Shown here: positions 23,452 through 35,000 of the stretch, in pieces
Numbering within the stretch: position 1 is the first letter of the stretch
How the letters are laid out: each line of letters starts with the position of its first letter
Assembly: GCA_037349105.1 (NCBI GenBank)
Contig: JAYJMM010000100.1
Location: 992,001-1,056,000, forward strand
DNA: 64,000 nucleotides
Source of the DNA: Limnomonas spitsbergensis
Taxonomy: Eukaryota; Chlorophyta; Chlorophyceae; Chlamydomonadales
Direction of reading: 5' to 3'
Notes under the pieces: model-generated
The model's input: the letters and a program-made list of their open reading frames with translations, nothing else
What the model was told of the DNA's origin: nothing
Database searches by the model: none
Translations under genes and position numbers: made by a program

Positions 23452-23702
23452 CACGCGGCCGAGCCTTTTTGAGCAGGGCCCAGAGGTGTAACGTCATTGA
23501 CCCCTGGCAGTCCGCAGGCTGGTGTGCGACGAAAGGTGCGAATGAGAGTACGGCCACTAGCTTGCACACGACACAATACGGTTCCCTTAAGCAGGTCTAT
23601 TCCCTTCTCCTTATACCGTACGTTATTTTCCTCCTCACCCTACAGTCGGGCGCCCATGCGGCCGAGCTTTTTCAGCAGGGCCCAGAGGTGTTATGGCTTT
23701 GA
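23452..23702. repeat. Two further R4 copies
   Basis: GCGGCCGAGC, TTTTTCAGCAGGGCCCAGAG and GTGT occur near 23455-23500 and 23650-23695. The first is followed by AACGTCATTGA, as in other copies. Confidence 0.7.
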
Positions 23703-24058
23703 CCCTAGAACAGGCTTAACAAACCTTATGACACAGACCGTGCTCTATACTTGCTGCTAAAAATGCTGGTTGCTGACATCGGTATCATCCTATCACAATT
23801 GTGAGGAATTTAGAAGTTACGGAACTTGAACCTCGGAGAGGTCAGCACAAGCGCCTCGCACAAGATACACACGATTGGTAGTCTTATAATATCAGGTTCT
23901 TTCTTCTGGGTAAGGTGGGCAGCCTGCGCGGAGAAATCTATCCCTTGACTAGACACGTGGCTCACGCACGGACACCCAAATTAAACGCAAGTATTTCATC
24001 CAAGTGTGAGGCCTGTACTAGATTAGCAACCATGGCATCCGGCCCTTTGATGTCACGC
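23703..24058. other. 3' flank of the EF-P gene
   Basis: No gene recognised. It should contain the EF-P 3' UTR, read on the minus strand. Confidence 0.4.
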
Positions 24059-27000
24059 TTAATTGACCTTGCTCAGGTAGCATCCCGTCCGAGTATCAAC
24101 CTTGATCTTGGTCCCAACCTGCATATTGGCAGCAGAAGAATTTCGGGATAAAAAGTGGAGGTCAAAGAACATTCACAAACACATTTGGCCTTGTCATTTC
24201 AAAAAAAACATCACAGCAATTTCGCACATACCTTAAAACGGGATAAGGTCCGCGCACCCCTGTTGAGAGCTAATATATCAAATTCGTCGCACAGGTCATA
24301 AGAACTCCATTCCGCGCACGTGCAGCTGAATGTTTTGCTATCTATTTCATATTTGGTGCAGGAATTAGTACTCCGCGCACCCCCAAAGTAGTCGTTGATT
24401 ATTGTTCTTTCGCGCACCACTCCGCGCATCTCCAAAAATAATTAATTAATCGCAGAGTTACACGGGTTTGAAGGTGCATGCAAGTGAAGGGCAAAATGTT
24501 GTTTTAGTGGCATATCCCTGTTAATTTTTTTTTAAGGAAAATTCCACAGCACAGCACATTTATCAACTTCAAGTTTGCTGTCACTCAGCATCTCAAATGT
24601 CAAAAAATCTTCACCATGTAGCCGTTCCCCAGGGTTTAGGGTTAAGGTTTAAAACCCTTAACCCTAGCTAGCTCTGTAGCCCTTTTGCATGACCCAGGTC
24701 ACAACCCGCCGCCTTGACATCCAAGCCCTGCAACCTGTCAACGAGTCGGGGTAATATCACAAGCAACAAGGCTGATAGAGCCAAATATTAGAAGCAGTAG
24801 GGCTGACACAGCCTAACCGACACTGACACAACCATCACTCCCATAGCCCCACCAATCCGCTATCACCTCGCAAGATGACGAGGGGGTCACAGCCCTCGTC
24901 CATCTATCCTGTGGGCTGCAAGTGTCCACCTTGGGCGGGCTGCCCCGCAGCCGCCAAGGGCCCAATTTTGGGGCAAAAACTAGACCGGCCAACACAAACG
25001 GTACCAAGCCTCATGACTGGCTGCGCATGGCACACCTTGGTTCATGGAGTAGCCAGTGTTTCTTTTTTCGTTACTCAGCTACATGTCAGCTACACTGGCG
25101 TTTGGTCAGAGACCCCGGTTGTGGCCAGCCAAACTACCTTGGAGACCATTGATAGGCCGGTCCTGGTTTAATCTCAATCGGGCCTTCGCTGCCGCGGAGC
25201 GGCCTGCCAAAGTTGAACTCGCAGCCCCCAAAAGAAACACCGGGAGTGGCTACCTGTAGTTTACCTTTGGCTGATTCACACAAACTATTAAACAGTAGCT
25301 TACCTTAGGCTGATTCACACAATATATTAATAAATTGTATTATATATATTAAAACTGGCCTGGTGGCCTCACCTCAACGAAGCATGGCACTGACACAACG
25401 GCGCCCGTTCCCAACGTGGCATTCTTGACAACCCACCACCTTGATGCCCTACCTAGCCAGCCCTCTAGCCCTTTTACAAAACTGGCCTGGTGGCCTCACC
25501 TCAACGAATGATGGGACTGACACAACGGCGCCCGTCTCCAACGTGGCATTCTTGGTCCCGGCTCCGGAGGCAGTGTTGCCCTTGACCCCGGGAGGGGTTT
25601 CCGTAATCTGAAACAAACAGCAACGGGGAGGCATTTGAGAGCGCAAGCGCAAACAAGCTGGTCATAACAACGCATTTTATTTTGATACCTTCAAAAATAC
25701 AAAAAAGCGGGAGATTCTCGAGGCTTTTTTTTTCTTTTAATTGAAAAAGGAGTCTCGGCCGGCTCGGCCGACAGGGCGCACTCATGCGTCATGGCCAGCA
25801 CGTGTGTTCTCACAACCCGGACTTAATCACACAGCCTCAGTGCTTGTATCTTCTCATGTACGTTCCACACCTTACAAAAATGTGTCTTACATAATGCAGC
25901 TTATACCGGCCACCCCATGGAGGGAATGTGGAGTAGGTCTGTCACCCAATGGCTGGAGTGGGGAGCAGGGTCACACCATAGCGACCCCGTCGTGTACAGT
26001 TGCAAGAGGGCTACTGGTTGGTCCAAGTGCCATGGGGGCCTCTCTTCCCGACCTCTTTCCTCCCTCAATAATGTACACATTTCTCTTTCAGGCCTGGGGG
26101 ACCTGCCTCCTGGACAGGTGGAAAGTGGGAACCCTGGATATACCCCCCTTAATGGTGACCCCGTCGATGGGAAGGTGACCCCCTGTAGCAATCCACGGGA
26201 TTGCTGGTTGGTAGGAATAATAAGATAGTGAATAGAGCCCCGACACTCGCTCTAATCTGTCTGGCACAAACATCCTCTGAGGGATATTCGCCAGCCCATG
26301 ATCAACACTGTTCTTACAGGCCTGATCGTTTCACCCCCTGACCCTACTCCCCATTCCAACAATGGAAGGACACACTCCTTCATGGTGTCCCAAGGCACCC
26401 AGCGGTGCGAGACATATCCCTTCCGCCATAACCAAGCTCCCCCAAGGTCAGACACAAAGTAATGTTATGTCAACTCATTTACTTGTGGAAAATGAAAGGC
26501 ATCGACGTCATTTGAGGGAAGCGAGAGGCACAGGCTGCAGGGAGTCACTCAGTCACCCAGGGTAGCGTACCTCAAGCTCCACGAATTGCGGAGGGTCCAC
26601 AGAGATGACCTTCCCATTGTAGAACATGAGATCGCACACCTGCATAGTGCATAGGTGCACATTTGAAGTAGGAGGAATGCAGATGTTAGGACGGACGGAC
26701 GGAGGGAGGGACGGATACGTGGTGACTCTGGGGGCTCCGCTCCCAGCGACTGCCCGGGGGGCCGTGCTGAAAAATACTCATTGCTAGCTTTACCCATTTG
26801 CCCACATACACTGTACCTGACAGCTCACCATGCCTTCCCCTTCCTCAAATACGACACCCCACACTCACCATGCCTTCCCCTTGCTCAAACACAACACCCC
26901 ACACTCACCATGCCTTCCCCTTGCTCAAACACGACACACCACACACCACAGCTCACCATGCCTTCCTTGAGGAAAGTGGCCCAGTCGTCCCGCTTAATTC

Positions 27001-28764
27001 TCGTCTCTTCGAATGTCTGCTGATCCTGTGAGGCAGAGGGACAGTGGTGCGAGCCGCTTAGTCGCGGGGTGGCTACTGGATGGTCATGGGTACCAGAACT
27101 TATCATACATACCCAGCAATCCACATGATCAGGGAGTGGTTGGGGGACGATAACTTGAGGACAGACATCCAGGCTGGATTTTCACTTGTTTGTAGTTTTA
27201 TTAGTTTGGTCAGTGTTAAGTTTTATTAGTTTGGTGAGTGCAAGAGAGCTGCAAACATGTTGGTTGCCTGCAACCGGACCTGCAACGGGCTGCAATGAAG
27301 ATATCTTACAGGCCCTCAGACCTGCGGCCAACGGAGGTATCAGGTGTGGCTGGATGTAGGACACGTTCCTCTTGGACAGGGTCTAGATCAGGGACACTTG
27401 CCGCATAAAAGGGGTCTGAAATCAGGTCTGGAATTAGGAGAGAGAGTCATCATTCAAATTTTTATGCCGCAGTGAATCACCAATCCAGATTTAAGCTTCT
27501 CACTATTTCAGCACGAAGGGATCTACGTGCTTCAATGTTGTTGCTTCCAGATCGCACTTTTTGTCAAATGGTTTTTTTGATTCGATGCCCCTCCAGAAGA
27601 AGAAAGTCAGTGATCAACACTTTTAAATTTGAGTTCAGAGTTCCTTTGAGAAAAGCGATTGCATTGGAATCTGTCTGCGACCACGGTATTTCATACTTGA
27701 TTTAATTTCTTCCAGATTTTCGGCATGCCTATGCAGGCTTGCCCTCTGATGGAGTGATGGGTATGGCTGATCGAGCTTAAGAAATCAGCAGACATCACAG
27801 TGGCTCATACCCATAGTGCCAGAATTGAACTTTTGAACTCCTCCGCATGATGTACAGTACACAGGGGATATAGGGAGGACTGGCCAGCATGTGGGTTCTC
27901 AGTGTTCCATGTCTCAGCTGCCGAAGGCCAGATTGGGGGCATACCTGACCAGCCAACAAAACAAGCTTAAGCAGCATGACTAGCTCCGCATGGTGCCTCC
28001 AGCAGGAGGCCAAGGCAGCTGAACTGCAGCCGAGCCACGAAAAATAAACACTGCATGGGCCGTGGGGCCTACCATGAAGATGTAATCGTCGCCCTCCATG
28101 TACGTGTACTGGCTTTCGCGCCGGCTGATGTCAGCACCGCTGACAGGCTCACCAGCCCGGAATGTCTTCTCAACCTGAGTCCCTGCATACAGCGGGAGAG
28201 TGGGTGATGTTCAAAGTTCAAACATGTGGGGTTTTTGATGACATGGGGAACAGACATGGGGAACTGACAGACATGACCAGCCTGAGGCCAGGGATTGAAA
28301 ATCAAAACATGCGAAACTTGACGATGCAACAAAGAGATTGAACTAGGCTACCAACCTGTTGATGCTGGGTAATTGACGCGTCAGCGTAAGTTTCCCCCCT
28401 TCACTTTATCCTTACCGTTCAGGAAGTTCTTCAGCTTTGTCCGGACGAAGGCCGATCCTTTACCAGGTTTCTGAAATATAATTTCAAGAACTTAGGCAAC
28501 GCTATGTGTCAATCGGCTGACCGGGGGGATTGGATTTGAGTCGTTTGTCCGAGAGTGCGTCAGTGACCTTACCACGTGGAGAAACTCAGTGATCTTATAT
28601 GGTACGCCATCGACCTCGATGGCGACTCCATTCTTGAAGTCGTTCGAGCTGATGGTCACGGCCGTGACAACCAACGTTCGCCGCGATGGCCGCAATGTGC
28701 TAGGATGGAGGCATGTGGGTCCCGACCGAGAAACAGTGGCGTTGCTGACGGTCCTTCGAAGCAT
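24059..28764 (-). CDS. efp: Elongation factor P, organelle-targeted, seven exons
   Basis: Exons on the minus strand are 28764-28573, 28470-28416, 28182-28073, 27025-26957, 26639-26571, 25607-25500 and 24118-24059, ending in TAA. Together they give 220 residues with all phases consistent. EF-P binds between the P and E sites of bacterial-type ribosomes and relieves stalling at polyproline. The first ~35 residues ([15 protein letters not shown] onward) are Ser/Thr/Arg-rich and look like a transit peptide; plastid is more likely than mitochondrion because of the green-lineage context, but this is not shown. The mature part starts near [17 protein letters not shown]. The KPGKGSAF loop (Lys68) matches the lysine modified in E. 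coli EF-P. The EF-P signature [16 protein letters not shown], continuing VEVG across the exon 6/7 junction, is intact. The last exon encodes [19 protein letters not shown]. The gene is divergent from the PH-RCC1 gene, 280 bases away. Exon tails 4 and 6 are copied into the following introns. Confidence 0.93.
24180..25340 (-). other. EF-P intron 6, left part
   Basis: It contains CCGCGCACC-type short repeats at 24245-24430, a telomere-like GGGTTTAGGGTTAAGG stretch near 24632-24670, and a SINE-like copy at 25060-25225. No separate gene was recognised. Confidence 0.5.
25060..25225 (-). repeat. SINE-like family (R1) copy, reverse orientation
   Basis: CTCAGCTACATGTCAGCTAC at the left (tail), GTGGCCAGCCAAACTACC and ATAGGCCGGTCCTGGTTT in the middle, and GGAGCGGCCTGCC at the end. 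It lies in an intron of EF-P. Confidence 0.65.
25351..25432 (-). repeat. Copy of EF-P exon 6 tail with its splice donor
   Basis: On the minus strand the copy reads AAGAATGCCACGTTGG, GGGCGCCGTTGTGTCAGTG and TTCGTTGAG/GTGAGG, then the same flank TGGCCTCACC-AGTTTT complement as the true exon end at 25500. It lies 126 bases into the following intron. Confidence 0.85.
26823..26928 (-). repeat. Three copies of EF-P exon 4 tail with its splice donor
   Basis: Copies lie at 26823-26848, 26863-26888 and 26903-26928, with a 40-base period. On the minus strand each reads like CTCAAGGAAGGCATG/GTGAG of the true exon 4 end at 26957, with an extra GG. They lie directly downstream of that exon in the intron. 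Confidence 0.85.
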
Positions 28765-29044
28765 CGCAAATAACAGGCAATGTGATGAGGAAGGAGCGAT
28801 GTTACGGGTTGTTCCGCCCCCATCCCCCAAAGGACATCCACATGGCAAGGTGTAGGGTCTAGGGTTTGGGTCTGGTTTGGGTCTCCATTTTCGGCAATAT
28901 GCCCACCTGCTTTCCTGAAATTCAATTTCAATCGGCGATGGCTCTTACGTCAATTACTACACACGCGCCTTCTTTATATTTAAATTGAATCGGCTGACTG
29001 ACCCGGGAAGGCTACTCCTCGCAGTGCGTTTCGGCACCCGTGAC
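28765..29044. promoter_or_regulatory. Shared divergent promoter region of EF-P and the PH-RCC1 gene
   Basis: Only 280 bases separate the two proposed start codons, which point away from each other. TATATTTAAA at 28975-28984 is a TATA-like stretch about 60 bases before the PH-RCC1 start. The region must also hold both 5' UTRs, so a common promoter is inferred. Confidence 0.5.
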
Positions 29045-32000
29045 ATGATGCAGAGCTCGGAATCGCTCTTAGTGAGTCTCAATTCGTGTCCTAGCCTTGG
29101 GAAGTTGCCTGAGTGCCTGGGGCAGCTGGAAGTTTAATGCGTCGGATGCGTCGCAGAGCCTGCATCGCAGTCCCCCATGCGCCGATGTTCCCAACGAAGA
29201 AACTCCCAGAATTGCATTTCTCTCAATTTCGAATTATTGTGATCTGCAGGATGACATCCCGGGCCCGACTCGGGAGTCTGGGTGTCTCTTCATTAATGGT
29301 TTCCCGTCAGGTCCCAAGCCCTATGAGGAGGTCCTGACATTCCTTCGCAAGGTATCGTTTCCTGTCTCATGCCATGTCAGCCCATGCACATGGGCATGTC
29401 CAGCTCAAGAAGAGCAACTTGCGTTCGGGTTGCGCATGAGGATCTCCATGTGAAATCCTGGAGGCCAGACTCAGTCCGGATTTGAGCGTACAGGTGGCAG
29501 GGGCATGGCTCCATGTAGGTGCACATGCAATGGACCTGCGGAGGGTGTTGGTCCATGATTATTCTAGGAGGGGGTCTGAGCAGTACCGGTACATGATTCT
29601 TCTAGACACTTCACACCAAGAGTCACTCCACAGTATGAGTTGTCCGTGCACCACTAAGTCTTGACCCAATGGTGTCTTTGCAACGGTCGGCTCCGGGGCT
29701 TTATACAAGGCGTGCTTTTGGCATGGTACTTGGATTCATCAGCATGGGGCGTGTATGGCAATACGGACGTCAGCGTTTATTTTAGTCCGCGTGCGTCAAA
29801 CCACCTTTTGCCTGGCAGCCACCACTGGGCCATTGGAGACAATATATTCATCGGCCCATGGCCAGTGAACCGAGCATTAGGGCTTGCTGCACCAAGCCCC
29901 CCGACTAAATGGGCTGTGAGCTGTAGCTGAGCTGTAGCTGAGGCCCCCTTCCGGAAAGAGTGATGTACAGCTGCATAGTGGAAATAGTGGTGTACAGAGG
30001 CCTGTCCACGTGTCCCAGCCGTCTGTTCCGACAGCCGAATGCGTAGAAATCCAGACTTCTGGATGGTCCGTTTTGCGTCTTGAAATACGGGTACCTGAAC
30101 AAACCTATAGGTATCTGACCTTCATACCTTCAGATTTCGTATGGTGCCAATGTTGAATACCATCCTCCCCTAGAGCTGACTCCTGTTGCACATCCTGCCG
30201 TAGCAATGTAGCATTCCTCCAAGTGAGAAAAAATAGCAGATTAGGCTCGCATAAACCAATCCCCCTGTCACAGGGCACCACCTTGCACAAGTATGGCCAG
30301 CTTGGTGCCCCAAAGCCGACACCTGTCGCACCTCCTACTGTAGCATGCCTAAAAAAAACGAGATGAAATATGGCAGGTTCAGCGCTCATTTACGACTCAA
30401 TACCCTGTTGGGCCTCTCCCCTGCTGCAGGGCACCACCTTGCACAAGTATGGCCGGCATGGTGCCCCAAAGCCGACACCTGTCACACCTCTAACTATGGC
30501 ATGCCTCAAAATGAGACGAAACTTAGAGGGGGCAGTGCGCACGGCCCCCCCCCACCCCTTGTTGACCCCCCCCCCCCCCCCCCCCTGCTGCAGGGCACCA
30601 CCTGGGTCAACTTTGGCCATCAGGGGTCCAGGCTTAAAACTCTCAACCCCTTTTGGTCCTCCCCCCCTGCTGCAGGGTACCACCTTGCTCAAGTATGGCC
30701 AGCAGGGCAGCAGGGGTTCAGGATTTAAACCCTCAACCCCTTTTGGTCCTCCCCCCCTGCTGCAGGGCACCACCTTGCTCAAGTATGGCCAACAGGGCAG
30801 CAGGGGTTCAGGATTTAAACCCTTGACCCCTTTTGGTCCTCCCCCCCTGCTGCAGGGCACCACCTTGCTCAAGTATGGCCAACAGGGCAGCAGGGGTTCA
30901 GGATTTAAACCCTTGACCCCTTTTGGTCCTCCCCCCCTGCTGCAGGGTACCACCTTGCTCAAGTATGGCCAACAGGGCAGCAGGGGTTCAGGATTTAAAC
31001 CCTCAACCCCTTTTGGTCCTCCCCCCCTGCTGCAGGGCACCACCTTGCTCAAGTATGGCCAGCAGGGCAGCAGGGGTTCAGGATTTAAACCCTTGACCTT
31101 GTTGGTCCCCCCCCCCCCTGCTGCAGGGCACCACCTTGCTCAAGTATGGCCAGCAGGGGTTCAGGATTTAAACCCTCGACCCCTTTTGGCCCCCCCCTGC
31201 TGCAGGGTACCACCTTGCTCAAGTATGGCCAGCAGGGCAGCAGGGGTTCAGGATTTAAACCCTTGACCCCTTTTGGTCCTCCCCCCCTGCTGCAGGGTAC
31301 CACCTTGCTCAAGTATGGCCAGCAGGGCAGCAGGGGTTCAGGATTTAAACCCTTGACCTTGTTGGTCCCCCCCCCCCTGCTGCAGGGCACCACCTTGCTC
31401 AAGTATGGCCAGCAGGGGTTCAGGATTTAAACCCTCGACCCCTTTTGGCCCCCCCCTGCTGCAGGGTACCACCTTGCTCAAGTATGGCCAGCAGGGCAGC
31501 AGGGGTTCAGGATTTAAACCCTTGACCCCTTTTGGTCCTCCCCCCCTGCTGCAGGGTACCACCTTGCTCAAGTATGGCCAGCAGGGCAGCAGGGGTTCAG
31601 GATTTAAACCCTCGACCTTGTTGGTCCTCCCCCCCTGCTGCAGGGTACCACCTTGCTCAAGTATGGCCAGCAGGGCAGCAGGGGTTCAGGATTTAAACCC
31701 TCAACCCCTTTTGGTCCTCCCCCCCTGCTGCAGGGCACCACCTTGCTCAAGTATGGCCAGCAGGGCAGCAGGGGTTCAGGATTTAAACCCTTGACCTTGT
31801 TGGTCCCCCCCCCTGCTGCAGGGCACCACCTTGCTCAAGTATGGCCAGCAGGGGTTCAGGATTTAAACCCTCGACCCCTTTTGGCCCCCCCCCTGCTGCA
31901 GGGTACCACCTTGCTCAAGTATGGCCAGCAGGGCAGCAGGGGTTCAGGATTTAAACCCTTGACCTTGTTGGTCCTCCCCCCCTGCTGCAGGGTACCACCT

Positions 32001-35000
32001 TGCTCAAGTATGGCCAGCAGGGCAGCAGGGGTTCAGGATTTAAACCCTCGACCTTGTTGGTCCTCCCCCCCTGCTGCAGGGTACCACCTTGCTCAAGTAT
32101 GGCCAGCAGGGCAGCAGGGGTTTATGATTTAAACCCTTGACCTTGTTGGTCCTCCCCCCCTGCTGCAGGGCACCACCTTGCTCAAGTATGGCCAGCAGGG
32201 CAGCAGGGGTTCAGGATTTAAACCCTTGACCTTGTTGGTCCTCCCCCCCTGCTGCAGGGTACCACCTTGCTCAAGTATGGCCAGCAGGGCAGCAGGGGTT
32301 TAGGATTTAAACCCTTAACCCTGTGGATCCTCCCCCTCTGCTGCAGGGCACCACCTTGCTCAAGTATGGCCAGCAGGGCAGCAGGGGTTCAGGATTTAAA
32401 CCCTTAACCCTGTGGATCCTCCCCCCCTGCTGCAGGGTACCACCTTGCTCAAGTATGGCCAGCAGGGCAGCAGGGGTTCAGGATTGAAACCCTTGACCTT
32501 GTTGGTCCTCCCCCCCTGCTGCAGGGCACCACCTTGCTCAAGTATGGCCAGCAGGGCAGCAGGGGTTCAGGATTTAAACCCTTGACCTTGTTGGTCCTCC
32601 CCCCCTGCTGCAGGGCACCACCTTGCTCAAGTATGGCCAGCAGGGCAGCAGGGGTTCAGGATTTAAACCCTTGACCTTGTTGGTCCTCCCCCCCTGCTGC
32701 AGGGCACCACCTTGTTCGAGTATGGCCAGCAGGGCAGCAGGGGTTCAGGATTTAAACCCTCAACCCCTTTTGGTCCTCCCCCCCTGCTGCAGGGCACCAC
32801 CTTGCTCAAGTATGGCCAGCAGGGCAGCAGGGGTTCAGGATTGAAACCCTTAACCCTGTGGATCCTCCCCCCCTGCTGCAGGGTACCACCTTGCTCAAGT
32901 ATGGCCAGCAGGGCAGCAGGGGTTCAGGATTTAAACCCTTAACCCTGTGGATCCCCCCCCTCTGCTGCAGGGCACCACCTTGCTCAAGTATGGCCAGCAG
33001 GGCAGCAGGGGTTCAGGATTTAAACCCTTAACCCTTTGGATCCTCCCCCTCTGCTGCAGGGTACCACCTTGCTCAAGCATGGCCAGCAGGGCAGCAGGGG
33101 TTCAAGATTTAAACCCATGACCCTGTTGGTCCTCCCCCCCTGCTGCAGGGCACCACCTTGCTCAAGTATGGCCAGCAGGGGTTCAGGATTTAAACCCTTA
33201 ACCCTGTCGATCCTCCCCCCCTGCTGCAGGGCACCACCTTGCTCAAGTATGGCCGGCATGGCGCCCCCAAGTCTCACTACTTCCGCTTGTCCTCTGACGA
33301 TACCGAGATCCAGTGGGAGTCCAAGGTAGGCCACTAGGCATCAGTCCCTTGTGAACATCGACTTGCATCGGGTTTGACGTGTGTAAGACAAGGGCTTATA
33401 AGACAAGGGCTTCCTCTGACGGTACCGGGATCCAGTGGGAGCCCAAGGTAGGCCACTAGGCATAAGTCTCTTGTGAACATCTACTTGCATCAGGCTGGAC
33501 TTATAAAAGGTTTCCTCTGACGATACCGGGATCCAGTGGGAGTGCAAGGTAGGCCACTAGGCATAAGTCTCTTGTGAACATCTACTTGCATCAGGCTGGA
33601 CTTATAAAAGGTTTCCTCTGACGGTACCGGGATCCAGTGGGAGCCCAAGGTAGGCCACTAGGCATAAGTCTCTTGTGAACATCTACTTGCATCAGGCTGG
33701 ACTTATAAAAGGTTTCCTCTGACGATACCAGGATCCAGTGGGAGTGCAAGGTAGGCCAGTGGGCATCAGCTTTCTTTTCATTATCCAGCAGGTACGTCTG
33801 GCACAGTCTATCTCGAGCACACCCTTCAGAGCATACAGTCATTGGGCTTGTCTACCTACCATGCGAACAAATGTGCACAGAAAATGCCTTTGCAAGCTAT
33901 CATATACCTACTTAGCATCGTGCAAACAAGGCGATGAATTGAATACTGCCCCACTGGGCCTGCTAAAACCGGTGAACAAATAAATCAGAACCGCAAGCCG
34001 CCGTAATGATGTGTTTTTTCTCACGGTAACGGCGCGGATATGGCTTCGGGCCAGGCTACGCTGTTTCCTTAACTCTCACGCCCCCCATGATCAATTGATA
34101 GTATAATTATGAATCCCTCAACCCCAAACGACGTTAATTATGAGGGGAGGCAAAGCAAATATACCGTACTCATATGCGGTGGAATATTTATATTTGGCAT
34201 GTCGCTGTCGTCTGAAGCCGTCAATGTGTGCGTAGGCAGTGTTTCTTTTTTCACGACTCCGCCACATGTTAGCTGTACGCAAGCCTCCAGCTGAGGGCCC
34301 CAGGTGTGGCCAGCCAAGCCACTTTGGTCATTGGCCATAATCCAGCCGTGCTGCCCCAGCCATAGGCGTGCTGCTCCAGCCATAGGCCGGTCCCCATGGG
34401 GTCATTAGCAGCTACTGGCGGCCTGCCAACAGTGGCGTTGTTCTAAAATCTGAACTCCACACCAGTGTAGGTCAGGGACATGCCTCTCTATGTATTGATA
34501 TGTATATTTTAGCGGGCGCCTGAACCCCTTTGGCAGGCCGCTGGGCAGCCACCACTGGGCTGATGGGGACCAAATATTGACTGGCCAACGGCCGGTAGTC
34601 CACGTGTCAGGGCTGGCTTCACCAGGCGCCCCCAGCCTGAGCCGTGATGTAGCTGAATTGTAGCTGAAGCACCATGGAATATGGCGCTGCCTAGGGTGAT
34701 GCCTGCAACTGTCATGTAGCTGAATTGTAGCTGAAGTACCCTAACATATGGCGCTGCCTAGGATGATGCCTGCAACTGTGATGTAGCTGAATTATAGCTG
34801 AAGTACCCTAACGTGAGGCGTTGATGATCAAGGGTATGTTACGAAGTTTATCTCCCACTTTCTGATCCAGGGTGGCTTGCGCCGTGTCCCTCTCCACTAG
34901 GTCCGCCGGTTTCAACGCAATCATGAAATCACTCTCCCACTCTCTGATCCAGGGTCGCTTGCGCCGTGTCCCTCTCCACTGGGTCCGCAAGTTCCAACGC

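Noticed and set aside
24211..24435. Minus-strand frame with [12 protein letters not shown] resembling a SWIM-type zinc finger
   Set aside because: The final C-x-H pair is missing, and the stretch lies within an EF-P intron among CCGCGCACC repeats; likely chance.
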